Shown here in pieces: positions 1 through 12,225 of a stretch of 64,000 nt of DNA. Origin of the DNA: Adiantum capillus-veneris (Eukaryota; Streptophyta; Polypodiopsida; Polypodiales; Pteridaceae); assembly GCA_014529385.2 (NCBI GenBank), contig CM043959.1, forward strand, positions 63,067,753 through 63,131,752. Reading direction: 5' to 3'. The notes beneath the pieces were generated by a model that was not told the origin of the DNA, searched no databases, and saw only the letters and a list, made by a program, of their open reading frames with translations. The number at the start of each line of letters is the position of its first letter. Position 1 is the stretch's first letter. The position numbers were made by a program, and so were the translations under genes.

Positions 1-374
1 TTCTTTTGTGAGGAGAAAGGATGAATTGTGTCATTAGTAACCTTACAATTAACCATTTTCAAGCAAGAGAAAAGACACAAATCTTTGTAGAAGAAGTATG
101 TAAACATTGTTTTTGTGGGGTAGAATGGGTATGAATTTCTCATATGTGTTATGTATTAGCTTAAAGAATGCAAAACATATTCTTGTTGAAAATAACTTTG
201 TACAAACATAACATTTAAATATAAAATCTTAAATAAATAGCATAAAATTATGTCAGAAAAGTGTACATTTGGGAGCATTCTCATGTACAGTAAGTCTATT
301 TAATCTCACAATTAGAAAAGCTCAAATTTATGCCAAAAGCTCTAAGTTAAAAGCTTGCAAAATTATTATCCCCT
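1..374. other. No recognisable feature
   Basis: AT-rich sequence with no coding frame, repeat or RNA gene that I can recognise before the foldback arm begins at 375. Confidence 0.5.
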
Positions 375-558
375 TCTTCAAGCTCTATCTAATGATATAT
401 AGCACGCCATGAGATTCCTCATATTTTAGAAGATTCTTTTTTTTGATTCACCTATGATTTGACAACTCTTTCGAAATCTAGGTGAATAAAAAAGAAGAAT
501 CTTCTAAAATATGAGGAATCTCATGGCGTGCTATATATCATTAGATAGAGCTTGAAGA
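375..558. repeat. Near-perfect foldback (long inverted repeat)
   Basis: The left arm (375-453) and right arm (480-558) are reverse complements over 79 bp. By eye the only mismatches lie in the T-rich stretch near the loop. The loop is 26 nt (454-479). A transcript would form one long, almost fully paired hairpin. No target-site duplication is visible at the arm ends, and no coding capacity exists. It could be a foldback/MITE-type element, a young miRNA/siRNA-type locus, or a local inverted duplication. The pairing is seen directly; any function is inference. Confidence 0.9.
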
Positions 559-739
559 GGACATTCTAACTGTCAAACCTCCGCCAACTTTGGAGTTTGT
601 TTGCAAAAATTTATCCATGCGCCCGTTTTGTAGAGAGGGGTAAAGTCAAACTCCTTGAAGGGCCCCTTTGTGAGTCCAAATTTCACGTAATGTAGGACCT
701 TCAAGGGAACTTACATATACAACATGATATATGTATGAA

Positions 740-1330
740 CCTAGGGCCATATGATCTCTCATTATAATAGAGGACAACATATGGTCATTAAGCTTATACA
801 TTGGTATCCTATGGCCCTAGTGCCATAGGATCTTTGATCAAAATAGAGGGCAACCTATGGCCCTACGGCTAGAGAGTGGCCTTTATGTCAATGTAAAATG
901 TCTTAAAGATCATGTAGGCAATTCAAGGGCACCTACGTGGGCACCATGGTAGCCCTATGGCCTTAGGGCCATAGGATCTCTCATTACAATAGGATTCAAT
1001 GTAAGACACCTGAGCTTATACATTGGCACCCTATGACCATAGGGCCATATGATCTCTCATTAGAATAGAGTGCAACCCATGGTCCTAGGACTAGAGGGTG
1101 GTCTAGGTGTCAATGTAAGCACCTAGGCCATTCAAAGGAACCTACATGGGTGCCTTGATAGCACTATGGCCCTAGGACCATAGGATCTCTCATTGGAAGA
1201 GAGAGCAACATATGGACCTTGAGCTTGCACATTGGAACCCTATGTTCTTGAATCCATAGAATTTTTCATCAAAATAGAGGGAAACCTATAACCTACCTAT
1301 GATCAACATTATGTGTCCTAGAGAACATAA
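740..1330. repeat. Decayed tandem repeat built on a GGCC palindrome
   Basis: The sequence repeats a module made of an imperfect palindrome (about CCTATGGCCCT followed by its complement) and then a phrase like GATCTCTCATTA. Palindrome copies lie near 808-829, 954-975, 1029-1050 and 1163-1184, with a half copy near 740-752. Looser copies of the GGGCCATAGG phrase continue to about 1740 and reappear around 3.4-4.7 kb. No open frame runs through it. It is probably an old satellite-like or transposon-derived repeat. Confidence 0.7.
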
Positions 1331-1929
1331 TGAGAACCCTTATGGCCCTAGGACCATATAGTGTCAATATAGAGGTGCAAAAACATAAGCTTGCGGTCCC
1401 TTACGTTCAAAACAAAGCACATTATGGCCATAGGGTTATAGAAAACATCTTGTAATTCTAAGACCAAATTATGCCAATGTAGAGGTTCTAGAGGGTATAA
1501 AGTATCCTATGGTCCTAAGACTATATATTTCTTCCGATTTTAATTACATATATATGAAACCCCTTAATGGACCTAAGACCATAGAAGGCATATTTTAAGC
1601 TCCTAGATAGTCTTCAAGATACCTACAAATTTCACCCTATGACCCTTAGTCCATGGAGTAAAATGTGTTTTTCTTCAAGAAACCTATTATCAACACCTTG
1701 TAGTCAAAGTTGACCATGCGTCCTTAAAGCCTTTTAGGGTGGTCCTTAAATTTCTACAAGCTATATTGCAATGGCATCCTTGGTCTTATTAAATGTATTC
1801 TTGGATATCTATTGAATGTATTATTATATATCAAATTTATTACTTGGATACTTTCTAGTTTTCTTCTAAAAGTGTGACAAAGCTAACAATGGGTGTTCTT
1901 AAAAAAATGCATCCCTTCAACACGATATT
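1331..1929. other. Decayed continuation of the GGCC repeat, no gene
   Basis: Scattered phrases of the preceding repeat are visible (for example around 1337-1370 and 1560-1640). I see no coding or RNA gene here. Confidence 0.4.
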
Positions 1930-2121
1930 TTGGTTGACAAAGTTTCACTTGATATTGTTGGTACAAAGGAAATTCAAGATATTGAACCTTTTGAGACTGC
2001 AGTTGATGAAGTTTCAGTTGAGATTGTTGGTACAAAGGAGTTTCAAGAATCTATTGAACCATTTGAGAAAGAGTCTATGGATCTCCTAGCAACCAAAGTG
2101 TCCTTGAATAAGTTGACATAA
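1930..2121 (+). pseudogene. Short coding-like fragment with an internal duplication
   Basis: A 63-codon frame contains two similar acidic blocks, KVSLDIVGTKEIQDIEPFE and EVSVEIVGTKEFQESIEPFE, which suggests genuine former coding sequence rather than a chance ORF. It lies about 300 bp upstream of the broken phosphatase-like sequence on the same strand and may be part of the same decayed gene. I do not recognise the protein family. Confidence 0.3.
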
Positions 2122-2409
2122 ATCTACAAGTTCTTGAAGGTCAACCATTGCAACCATTGGAGAAGAATTTTAAGAGTGATGCTATGGAATTAGAAGGTGA
2201 TGCAAGTTCAAAAAATATATACAAGGTTAGAAGAAGAATCCATCCACAACATTTTAGTAAGTGAAGATCTAGGAACTGTGGTGTATGGTGATCTCGACCT
2301 TTCATCCTCACTGATACACTGATGCTAGCTATAATAGTGAGCTTGAGTGGATTGATTTTGAGATGATGCTAGCATAAGTCAGAAAAAATGAAGAGTTAAA
2401 AGTTTCAAC

Positions 2410-2935
2410 ATGAGTATATTGTTCTACAACCAGGATGCATTAAGTCTGTAAAGAGTCTACTTAGTAATTCAATGTTGGGATATGGTCAGCTCGTATTGAT
2501 ACAAATGTAATAGACATCATCAAGATTTTAGAGAAAGAAGCTCGAGAAAAGTTTCCATTGTTTATGATTTGGGTACAAAGACAATGTCAATCATGTGAAG
2601 AATCAAGAATCACTCGCCCATAATCCAAGAGTAGAAGAACTTTTCAAACCATTGGATATTGCATCAACAAATTTTGGGATTGATGCAAAAAGAATGCTTG
2701 TAGTAGATGATGCACCATTAAAGGGATGTGTTAATCCTGCATTGAATTGTATTTTTCTCCATCATTCAATATTGATGAGGAGGATAATATCCTCGTTGAG
2801 GATTTACTACCATATATTCAAACTCCTCATCATGTCAACGACAAGCACCTGTAGTGCAAGGACATGAACTTTATAATCATGTTAACATGGTTGTTGTAGA
2901 GTGGGAGGAAAGAAATTTGGTTTGTATAGGGAGAA
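2410..2935 (+). pseudogene. Broken FCP1/NIF-type HAD phosphatase gene fragment
   Basis: Three frames read in succession give the pattern of the FCP1-homology (NLI-interacting-factor-like) phosphatases. First comes a QPGCIKSVKSLLSN stretch (about 2427-2471), then after a frameshift VGIWSAR (about 2476-2496) and KFPLFMIW. After another break come VEELFKPLDIA and RMLVVDDAPLKGC, where VVDD fits HAD motif IV. A shift near 2757 leads to PSFNIDEEDNILVEDLLPYI, and a final shift near 2850 to a tail ending at a stop near 2938. The N-terminal HAD motif I (DxDxT) was not found. Known enzymes of this family dephosphorylate serine/threonine, for example on the RNA polymerase II tail. With at least three frame breaks this copy cannot make a normal enzyme. 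The family call rests on remembered motif patterns, not a search. Confidence 0.55.
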
Positions 2936-2940
2936 CCTAA

Positions 2941-5229
2941 TCCATACTCAAACTACCAAAAACTTCATGGCCTCACAACGATGAAAAAGGTGCAACATCT
3001 AGCAATAGTGGAGTGTCCACTCGAAGTCAGGACAAGAAACCCTTAAATAGTTGATCAAGAAAAAGTGAGACTTTTAAAGAGTATGAAATCTTTATCAACC
3101 TTAAAAGATATTAAAGTAATGATGATTTCCCAAAGAGTTATATAAAACGGTTAAAGATTCAGTATAATATCAAGTAAATCTCCATTGATGAGATGATCGA
3201 GTAGATTTTTGTAATATAATGGAATCTACAAAATCTCTTTATGTATTTTTCAGAGTGCTTATGAAAATTTGTTTTCCAATGCTATATGTAGATTTTGACT
3301 TTGATGTGTACTTTGCTTAATTTTAGTTTATCAAAAGATTCAAATAATTTTTGCTTTACAATTTGTGTCCATTGCACCATCAATGACAATCTACATGGCC
3401 ATACAGCCATATGTTACTCTATGAGCCTAGGGGATTTTAACTTTATAGTATCAACACCCTATGAACCTAACTCAACAAATTGGCTTATGTTCCTCCACAA
3501 GATACTTAGTAATGATGTTCAATAATAAGTGTCCTAAGATCCTAAGGTTTTTAACAAGGCACTTAAGATCCCTATAAAATGGCCTTTCATGAAAGCTAAC
3601 ATTCTTTTTGACATTCTTAAAATGCCTTTATATTATTTAGAAAATGGCACCTTATGGATTTGGGTCATAGGGATCCTTTTGATCTTTGGCCACACTTTAA
3701 CAAAGTGTGGCCATATGAAGCCAGACTATTGGCACTGTATGATCCTACATATGGGCCACACTAGTTTCTCATAAAAAACTTTATGACCCTAAGGACAAAG
3801 ACTAGTATCTCATTTTCTACAAGACTTTTATTAATTGTAGTCATAGGAAGCAACGTAATTTGGACCTATTGCATCAGCACCCGGTGACCATAAGGCCATA
3901 AGTTGAAATATGTTATTCCAAAAAGAACTTAGCATGTGTGGCTTGGAATTAGAACCCTTTAGCCCTAATATCATGGGAGGCTAGCTCTAGGCTACATAAT
4001 GAAACACAAGCCTCTTAATTGCAAACTACAAAGAAAAGCCTAACTCTCTTAGGTCACACTTAGTCTCCATCTATTGACAACTATAAAGGAGGAGTTTAGC
4101 CTTTCAAGAAAACAAAAGAATTTTTGACAATTTTACATAGCATTTATGTCATTTGGAAATGAGAGAACCCCATGATCCTAGGTCCATAGAAAGCCAACAT
4201 ATCCACACCATATGGTATCGTAACGCTATAAGGTTGAGGCCATAAGATAAAAAGGTTCTCTAATTAGAACTCACTATAGAAGGTGTCCTATGACCTTAAA
4301 GACACATTGTCTTATCTATAGATTGTGCTCTATTGTTTGATAAACACATTTTGATTTTTTGTGATTTGGACAGAAAATATTGAATTGAATTTATTTTTTC
4401 ATTCAAGAGCATATTTTGAAAAAAAAAATGTTATAATGTCATAAATTAGAAGAGTTTCTCTTCTTAAATTACATCAAGTATCTCATTCAAATTGGAACAA
4501 TGATTTGATTAGCTACCAACTTCTTTCAAGTAAAATAATTTATTGAAGTTTTGAGAGACCATATCTAGAAGCTTTATTGAATTTTTAAATCATGTGTGAT
4601 GAAAATGTGGCATGTTAATATAGATTCTTTGGCACAAATATATATTCTTTGACACTAAATGGCACTATAGGTGCCATAGATGACAAGTTATGTTCATAGG
4701 GCCATAGGCTAATCCACAATATTCTTTATGATTTTTAACTATCAAATGTTAATTTTGGTGCTGTACATACTATAGTGTAGCTGAAACTTGATAGTGTGTT
4801 AAGATTGGGACTAGCTAATTTCTCGTACTTAATATTAAAGTGACCAATTTCATGGCAAAAGTTGTTGGTGCTCTTTGTGTCTAGATACTATATTTTTGGT
4901 TGGCATAATCAATCTATATGTTTTTTATTAGTCACATCATTTAGTGTGTTCTGACATCTTATCGTTTTTAGAATTCATCTTTATGAGCTTTAATTTATGT
5001 TTTAAAGCTTTTTTTTTTTAATACGAATCCTTTTGCAAAAATCTATATCGAAAGTTTTCTTATAAAAACTAATATAGGAAAATCCAATTTGGGTGCTAGA
5101 ATCATGATATCTTTTCTAAATTAAGGGAAATTTGAGCTTAAATATAGTAGAATAGCACGATCCCAACACACCAATTTAGCATCTAGGAAACATGATTTTT
5201 CCAATTCATCTAAAATGGTGTTTTTTCAA
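2941..5229. other. Decayed intergenic DNA, no gene
   Basis: Short open frames occur (for example 3295-3525 and 3589-3774) but show no recognisable domain or coding-like composition. GGCC/CATAGG phrases of the 740-1330 repeat recur near 3400-3430, 3680-3770 and 4150-4710, so much of this looks like old repeat. Confidence 0.4.
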
Positions 5230-7144
5230 TATAGATTACTTGGTGGAATTGTGCCACATGAGTATGGGGATCAATGGTTCCACTGCTTGCAAAGATTTTG
5301 GAGGTGATGAGACATCGTTGGAACCACCACACTAACCCTTATCTTGGAAATAGCTACATTAAGAGTTTGCTTGGGTGCATTTAGCTTATGGCTAGTCTCT
5401 ACAATTTCCCACACTATGGGTGGGTAATCTATTGGGTCTCATAGAGGATTTGGTGGGAATTGAGTAAATGAGACATGTACATGATTTGTTTTTTGGCCTT
5501 TTGTACCCATCCTAGCCCTCCTCTTAGAACACACACCCCTAGTGGATACTAAGCCATTTGGACTCTATACTAGGGATCTTGCGGTCAAGTTGTAAGTGCT
5601 AGCTCTTCAAATGTGAATCGTTCAGCCATTCCTCCTCTTCTTCCTCTCATACAAAATGGTTACACCACCCCAAGTATAACCCATTAGGTTGTGGAGGATT
5701 ATACAAAAAGCTTACACTCAAGTGGTAGCCGTGTTTACTATTGTGTGTTTTTTGTACCCAACCCGGATTTTCCTGATACAAAATAGCATAAGGGAGGTCA
5801 ACACATCCTCTTTGCCGACATTTCTCCAATTAGAGGTTGTTGAAGAGAAGGAAGCAACATAAGTGTGACCTTCGGCCCTGGCTTAGGGTCCTCTTGGGAT
5901 GGGACCTTACGAATAGGAGTGGGTCGAATATACCTAGTATCCATGTAAGGGATAAAGCTACTAGACTTGGTTCATAGAACTCGCTGGGGGTGAAAAAAAG
6001 AATTGGTGATCCTTGGTGGCACTTCGCTTTGTCTAGGAGCATCCTTGCAAGGAAATTTTCCCCACACGTCCATGGATTTGTGTAAGCGAGTCTTAAGAAA
6101 GATGGTTTTTTTCCCATGCTATATTAAGTGGTCCCTTTTATCCTTAATTATCAAGGCTAGAGTGAGTGAGTGGTCATCTCCCCTATCCTTACTGCCTTGG
6201 CCTTATTGTCCATGGTGTAGATATCCACACCAAACCAATTGGTATGAGAATATAAGTTGCATTCATAATAAATGTACCTATTCTCATCAAGATTTTTGAC
6301 TATAGAGGCCATTGAAATTGTGCCACATGAGGTGGTTTCCTTGGAATTGGACACAAATTTCTCCCCAAAATCAGTTTCTAGAGGGCCCTTAGCTAGTCAT
6401 GTCCTGCCTACTATGAGTAGAGGCTCAAGACAATATAGTGGATCTATAAGCTAGTGTGGTGCCATACCTCAACTACATGAGGTGTTTCAAGGATACCTAC
6501 CTTCCTCAATTTATGCCTTCAAGGCTAGAAAGTAAAAGTCTTTTTAGGGTTTTGGGTGATTTTGTATATAGTTATCTTTTTTATGTTTTTAAGTTTTACT
6601 GAGTGAAAATGGGTGAATATTCACTTTTGGTTTCCTTGTTGTGACTTAGATTTCTATGGGTAGCAAACAAAAGCTTATATAGTCTTGCAGGATACTCAAA
6701 TCTTTTTGTGCACCAATCAAATTTTTCATCAATAAAGAGGTCAACAAGGAAAAATTTTACCAAAAAACTTAGTTTCTCAAATTTTTTAAAGCTCGTTTTT
6801 TTTTCATTTAGGTATTTTGGCAAAAATATGCAAGGTTGGGCACCTAGAAGACCGCTTGTAGTAATTGACTTACAAAAACTAAGCTTTCTCAAGTCACTTT
6901 TTTTATAGCTCATGCTCAAATGAAGCTTTAAGAGCACTTATGTGCCTCCAAGTGTCCAAAGATCACATTAACCCATTATAGGTCCAAAATTACCCCATCT
7001 ACCCAATACAATCTTACATCTCATGAACAACTTCACTTATGTGTTTGTGAGTGTCTAAAGTCTACACTAACCCATTGTATGTCCAAAATGTTATATTTGA
7101 ATAGCTTACTTAATGGAGAGAGACATATTTTCACACACGAGGGA

Positions 7145-7148
<4 letters not shown>
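5230..7148. other. Unassigned sequence with short frames, no identifiable gene
   Basis: Overlapping short frames exist on both strands (for example minus 5830-6117, minus 6157-6354, minus 6596-6937). None shows a motif I recognise. The phrase TTGTGCCACATGAG occurs near 5257, and a similar TTGTGCCACATGAGGTGG near 6317, hinting at a decayed internal duplication. I see no promoter, RNA gene or transposon end that can be defended. Confidence 0.3.

Positions 7149-7195
<47 letters not shown>
7149..7195. repeat. (GA)n microsatellite
   Basis: An uninterrupted AG/GA dinucleotide run of about 47 bp. It is followed directly by ACAATATACGTGGTTCA, a type of sequence often seen near plant LTR ends, but no paired LTR was found. 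Confidence 0.95.
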
Positions 7196-7197
<2 letters not shown>

Positions 7198-7994
7198 AAT
7201 ATACGTGGTTCATGCAATGTGGGCTATAGCCACAGGAAAGCAGCCACTCAATGGCTTTAGTACCTTAAACAAGAAGTAGGTTAGAAAGGGATTACACCCT
7301 TAATAGATCTCTCGCCTTGATTCAATCTCACCACCTCACACCCACCTTGTTGCATCAACTTCACACTACAAAATATGTGTAGAAATGGATGTCCTTTTAT
7401 AGGCCAAAGGGGATGCCCTCTCTCATGAGAGGCAAACATGTGTAGCCACCCTTGTGTAGACAAGTCCAAATAGCACCCTTAAATATGCCCATGTGTGGAC
7501 TCCCTTGAGAACAGAAGTCCGCCTTTGAAATCGGCCATCGGCCATTAACTTTTGACCACCGGCCACTTGACTGGCCGTTTTCCGACCACTTTTCGGCCGC
7601 CGTCCGGCCATAATAATCCGTCGAAGCTAGTGTCGGAGCTTTGAGTTTTTCTTCACGCATGATGGCTTCTCCTCATATAGTGGTATGTGTCATAAAATCT
7701 AATATCTAATATCTAACCAACCCAAATGATTTTCTCATATTAAATTGATCACTTAATGTGGGAGAATAAACGGGAACAAGTGTTAAGATATAGACATGTG
7801 CTTATAGATCTATCTCAACACGGGGCCAATGGTAAAGGGGCCCAAATGAGAGATGGTCTATCAAAGAGCAAGGCTAACAAATGGATCATAAGACCTTAGG
7901 GTTATCTTCATTGAAGACCTCCAATAATGTGTGTAAAAGGCCTTTGACCTTAGGTAAGCTAGGACTGAGCTTGAGGCGCGGGAACCCGACCTAG
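7196..7994. other. No identifiable gene
   Basis: Two overlapping short minus-strand frames (7397-7660 and 7281-7469) lack recognisable domains. A GGCC-rich patch at 7520-7620 gives Gly/Arg-rich translations that I regard as fortuitous. Confidence 0.35.
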
Positions 7995-8100
7995 CTCGAG
8001 GTGCTTGTCCTGCTTGTTATGCTTGATGACTAAGGTGCTTGAGGTGCTTGATATTCTTGAGGTGCTTGACATGCTTGAGATGCTAGGGTTGCACTTGAGG
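7995..8100. repeat. Imperfect tandem repeat of GAGGTGCTTG
   Basis: About six imperfect copies of a short unit related to GAGGTGCTTGA(N)n lie head to tail (for example 7998-8007, 8034-8050, 8060-8069). The repeat is non-coding and probably arose by slippage. Confidence 0.7.
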
Positions 8101-11077
8101 TGAGAACCCAGCCCAAGCTTAAAGTGCTTATGAGCCAAGCTTGTGGTGGGAATTGGGCCTATGCATAAGGGTCTTGAGGTTTCAAAAAGTCAAAGATTCA
8201 ATCCCTACAAGGAGGGGGCGAGCCCTACATGAGGGGGGATGAGAGAGAACACCCACACACTCACACAAGGCATGCATGGTACAAAGAAAGAAAAAGGGAC
8301 ACTTGTCAAGTTCCTCCTCATGTTGCCCTCATGGTGTGTCTGAAGCCTATTGGTTGGCCACCCAAGGGGTCCAATAATAATTTAGTAGATTTAATTAAAT
8401 GATTTAGCATTTATCTAGACCTCTCTCTCAAAGGGGAAAGGGGGACACTTGTCTCAAGGCTACCCTTGCGGCTTGTAATGCCTCCTACTTGTGATTGGCT
8501 AGGCCTGGAGGGGTCCAATGAGCTTCAAGCATGAGTTACAAGGGGGGGTCAACCCAAGCAAGCTAGGGGGTTGCTTAGGGGGTATACTCACCCACACACA
8601 CTCACAAACACTCTCATTGTGTGCTATGCAAAGGGCAAGAGCTCCCTCTCCTTCTCCAATCAAGTAGAGGTTGAGAGCCTACACCAACACTCTTGGATAT
8701 GGAGTGCAAATCCAACCAAGAGCCATGCTTCAATGCTTAAGCTTTCCATCTCATTCTTCTTCATTACTATGCTATTATGTATGCTAGCAACAAGATTTAT
8801 GATAAGTGAGGAACTAATTCTTTCGCCTACGAAATGTTTCTTCTTCCTCTTCCCTACCCTCATTCCCTGCTAGCTCTCTCCACCTTCGAAGGTGTTTGAG
8901 GTCTTGGGACTGAGGCTTGGGATAGTTAAAGCTTTCTTCAAGTTTATGTTATGTTTGTGATGCATGAAGCTTTCCATCTTCATTGCATCACCTAGTTCAC
9001 AAGGAACACAAAGATTGTATTGTAACAAGTCTCTCTTAATGGGAGAAATCATAATACAAATGCCTATTGGAGGGGGGACCGGCTCCACATAAATCCGGTC
9101 CTCAACTATTTCCATATTCTCTAAATTCTCTCTTTTGCAAAAGTATTGTTCATGCCAAGTTAACTAATTGCTATGATTATGTTGCTATCTTCAATTATGT
9201 TCACCCGCTATGCTCACAAAGTCATTTCTCAAAAGTATTCTCATTAATTTCTGCTACTCTCAAATTAAATAGGCCAATCCCATTACAAGATGTGTGTATT
9301 TAATACAAAAAGTTACAAGGGGTAAATCAAGCTCCATACTTAACACAAAATAGCCCCAACTACCCAAAAGAATCTTAGGACTCATAAATGATTTGAGAAC
9401 TCCAAACGATTCCAGCCACAAAATGTGATTAAGGTGTTAGAGTCCTACTTATTTGTTGGAATTATTCTCTTTAGGATTGAGAAAAGTGATAATGTAGACG
9501 AATAGCCGCTTTTTGTGGGATTTGGGGTTGCAAAAGTTAAGAAGAAGTCATTTATTTTGTCATTTTTCTTGAAAACATATGCCAAAAAGGCGAAAAGATA
9601 ATTTTTTGTACACTATTTTTTATGCATCTAACTAATCCAAAACTTATTTACTTTCACACTTCTCCTAATCCTACTTAGCCTAATCCTAATTGGTGTAAGA
9701 GTGTCTTGAGAGTTTGCAATAGTTTTTTGAAAGCTTGTGAGCCTCCTACAACTCAAATAATGTGATTAATCCTAAATATTAATTTAACCTAATCTAGAGA
9801 ATGAAGATAAAGCTCAAGAAACATGCATTGAAACTAACCATGCATCATCATACGCTTTGTTCTACTTTCATTCCCCAAAAAATGGTGCCAAAAGAAGAAT
9901 GTCACGTAGCCAAAGTAGTATAACGTCGCACCCCCAACCAACTAAATTGTCAATTCGGTGAACTTGGAAGTTGAAAACATAGATGATCTTAAGAGATGCA
10001 TATTGAGGGCATTGCAAGCTCAATCACTTCTACTCCTAGAACCACTTCCTTAGAGCACTATGCCTACTCTTTCCTACCTGTGCAATGCTCAAACCATCAA
10101 CTACTTGACAATCCTTTTACAATTTAAGATGAAGTGATGTAGCTACTCCATTCATGCACAAAGAAAGAAATGTGGTTGATCTAATGACCGAACGAGCATG
10201 TCACCTACTTCTTCCTACTATTACTCATAACCTAGGGTACCATCAATCAATCAAAAAGCATCACACAAGAATTTAGAACTCAAAATGTTAAGAAAAATTT
10301 GATTAGCTATTTCAAATTCATTTCCACAAAACAAAAGATAGAGGAGAAGCATTGGTTCTACTCATATTCTTAGCCATCATGCATAGTAGAGCAAGTGGGA
10401 ACAAAAGAATATATACAAGAAAATAGGTCTTTGGACTAGATGTCAAAAGTTGTGGAAGCTCCTTGGTCTTCACAAAGAAATCTTGATGTTAGTAGTAGGC
10501 TAACAAAGAAATCCATTTTTAAGCCTAATTTTGTAATTCTTGTTATTTTTATGTAAAAATCCCATCATGTCCAAGATGTATTTTCAAATTTTCTTAATGG
10601 AAATGTAAAGTCGGTAGTTGGATCCAAGAGGTTCCAATTTGTGGTACCTTATCTCTAGTCCCTTCTTCTCTCTAGATTTGAGTCTATTTTGACATTCTAA
10701 AACCTTTGGCTAAGGTATAAAATCCAGTTTTGTAAGAATCCCTTAATAAAGTTTTTGGATAATAAGTGCATGTACAATCTCACAGTCTTGTGTACCCTCT
10801 TGCAATCTTCTCTTGCTCATGACTCCCTCTTAGATAGTCCATTTGGGATGTGTGACACAACCACACCACCACAAGTGAAAACCCTCTCTAGTTTGGAAGA
10901 AGTCTACACTTTGACATAACTGCCTAAATCATTATAAGACTCTATCCCAGCTTTATAAAAGATACCTATGCTGCATACTTTGAATCTAATTCATATCCTC
11001 ATTTACATCCTATCACTACCCCATTACTCTAGCCCACTTTGTACCCATTTGTGTATACCAAACTACTTATGATTTGC
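8101..11077. other. Intergenic DNA with a weak internal duplication, no gene
   Basis: A passage near 8300-8375 (GGGACACTTGTC through GGGGTCCAAT) is echoed at about 8446-8520, so a decayed direct repeat of roughly 145 bp is present. Short frames such as 8571-8873 show no domain. No RNA gene or intact transposon end was seen up to the CT-rich blocks. Confidence 0.35.
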
Positions 11078-11089
11078 CATTTTAATTAG

Positions 11090-11091
<2 letters not shown>

Positions 11092-11171
<80 letters not shown>
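11092..11171. repeat. (CT)n microsatellite
   Basis: An almost pure CT run of about 80 bp in block A. Confidence 0.95.
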
Positions 11172-11173
<2 letters not shown>

Positions 11174-11225
11174 GGGGGGAAGACTTGCTCTTTATATTAC
11201 AATAACTTACAATCTGTTTTCATAG

Positions 11226-11226
<1 letters not shown>

Positions 11227-11290
<64 letters not shown>

Positions 11291-11298
11291 CTCTCTCT
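11227..11298. repeat. (CT)n-(CTAT)n-(CT)n compound microsatellite
   Basis: A CT tract followed by about eight CTAT units and a short CT tract, ending just before AATCTTGCGTAATTAATAC. Confidence 0.95.
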
Positions 11299-11377
11299 AA
11301 TCTTGCGTAATTAATACACTAACACAGTCATGAACGGGTCACTCTTTTTTCTGTAATAACTCCATTTTCCTTTCATG

Positions 11378-11390
11378 TGGTATCAAAGCC
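11378..11390 (+). other. Copia-type primer-binding-site-like sequence
   Basis: TGGTATCAAAGCC differs at one base from TGGTATCAGAGCC, the usual initiator tRNA-Met primer site of Ty1/copia elements. It follows an LTR-end-like sequence. No gag or pol frame follows, so the element is a fragment or a TRIM. Confidence 0.55.
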
Positions 11391-11496
11391 AACGGTTCAC
11401 TTCTAGGCATACTAATATCCATTGCATTAAGTTATCTTGATAATTCATCTTTTTAATTGCAATTTGGACATGAGCATCTGATTTGCCATTTTAATT

Positions 11497-11669
<173 letters not shown>

Positions 11670-11748
11670 AATCTTGCGTAATTAATACACTAACACAGCC
11701 ATGAAGGGGTCACTCTTGTTTTTGTGGTAACTCCATTTTCCTTTCATG

Positions 11749-11761
11749 TGGTATCAAAGCC
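11749..11761 (+). other. Copia-type primer-binding-site-like sequence (second copy)
   Basis: Identical to the site at 11378-11390, in block B. Confidence 0.55.
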
Positions 11762-12149
11762 GACGGTTCACTTCTAGGCATACTAATATCCATTGCATTA
11801 AGTGTTCTTGATAATTCCACTTTCTAATTTCCATTTGTCCATGGGCATTCTCCACTACCCTATGTTGATCAATGAGGAGGAAGTAGCACTTAAGTGTTGA
11901 TTTCTTGAATTATCTTCATTTATAATCAATCTTTGCATTTAGTGCTATTTTTGCATAATTACCACCTTCAATTAGTCTTTCCACTCGTGCACTCTCGTAG
12001 CATCAATTGTACGTGGGAGGAGATCTCACCAAGAGCTTTTTGATGATTGTTTATTTTCCCTGATCCAATTCCAGTCAAGAAATTAATTGGTTGATTAAAT
12101 TAGAGCATCACTATTCTTTTGGGATTCTCTCCAACAATTGGGGATCATT

Positions 12150-12225
12150 TTGTGTGTGTGTGTGTGTAGGTATTTCTAGAGGCCAATATACACTACTAAG
12201 TGTATGTGTATGTGTATGTGTGTGT
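12150..12225. repeat. (TG)n and (TGTATG)n simple repeats
   Basis: TG runs at 12150-12167 and TGTATG-type repeats at 12201-12225, separated by ordinary sequence. Confidence 0.85.

Larger units (their letters stand above)
11078..11480 (+). repeat. Duplicated block A (CT microsatellites plus LTR-end/PBS-like segment)
   Basis: The block starts with ATTTGCCATTTTAATTAGT, runs through two CT tracts and a CTAT tract, and ends with about 130 bp that are nearly identical to the end of block B. The shared end contains a 13-bp sequence resembling the copia initiator-tRNA-Met primer site. The block differs from B by an extra segment (about 11171-11226). It looks like the remnant of an LTR plus primer site of a copia or TRIM-like element. 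Confidence 0.75.

Noticed and set aside
375-558. tRNA or other structured RNA gene
   Set aside because: It is a single long hairpin with no cloverleaf, A/B boxes or known RNA motif.
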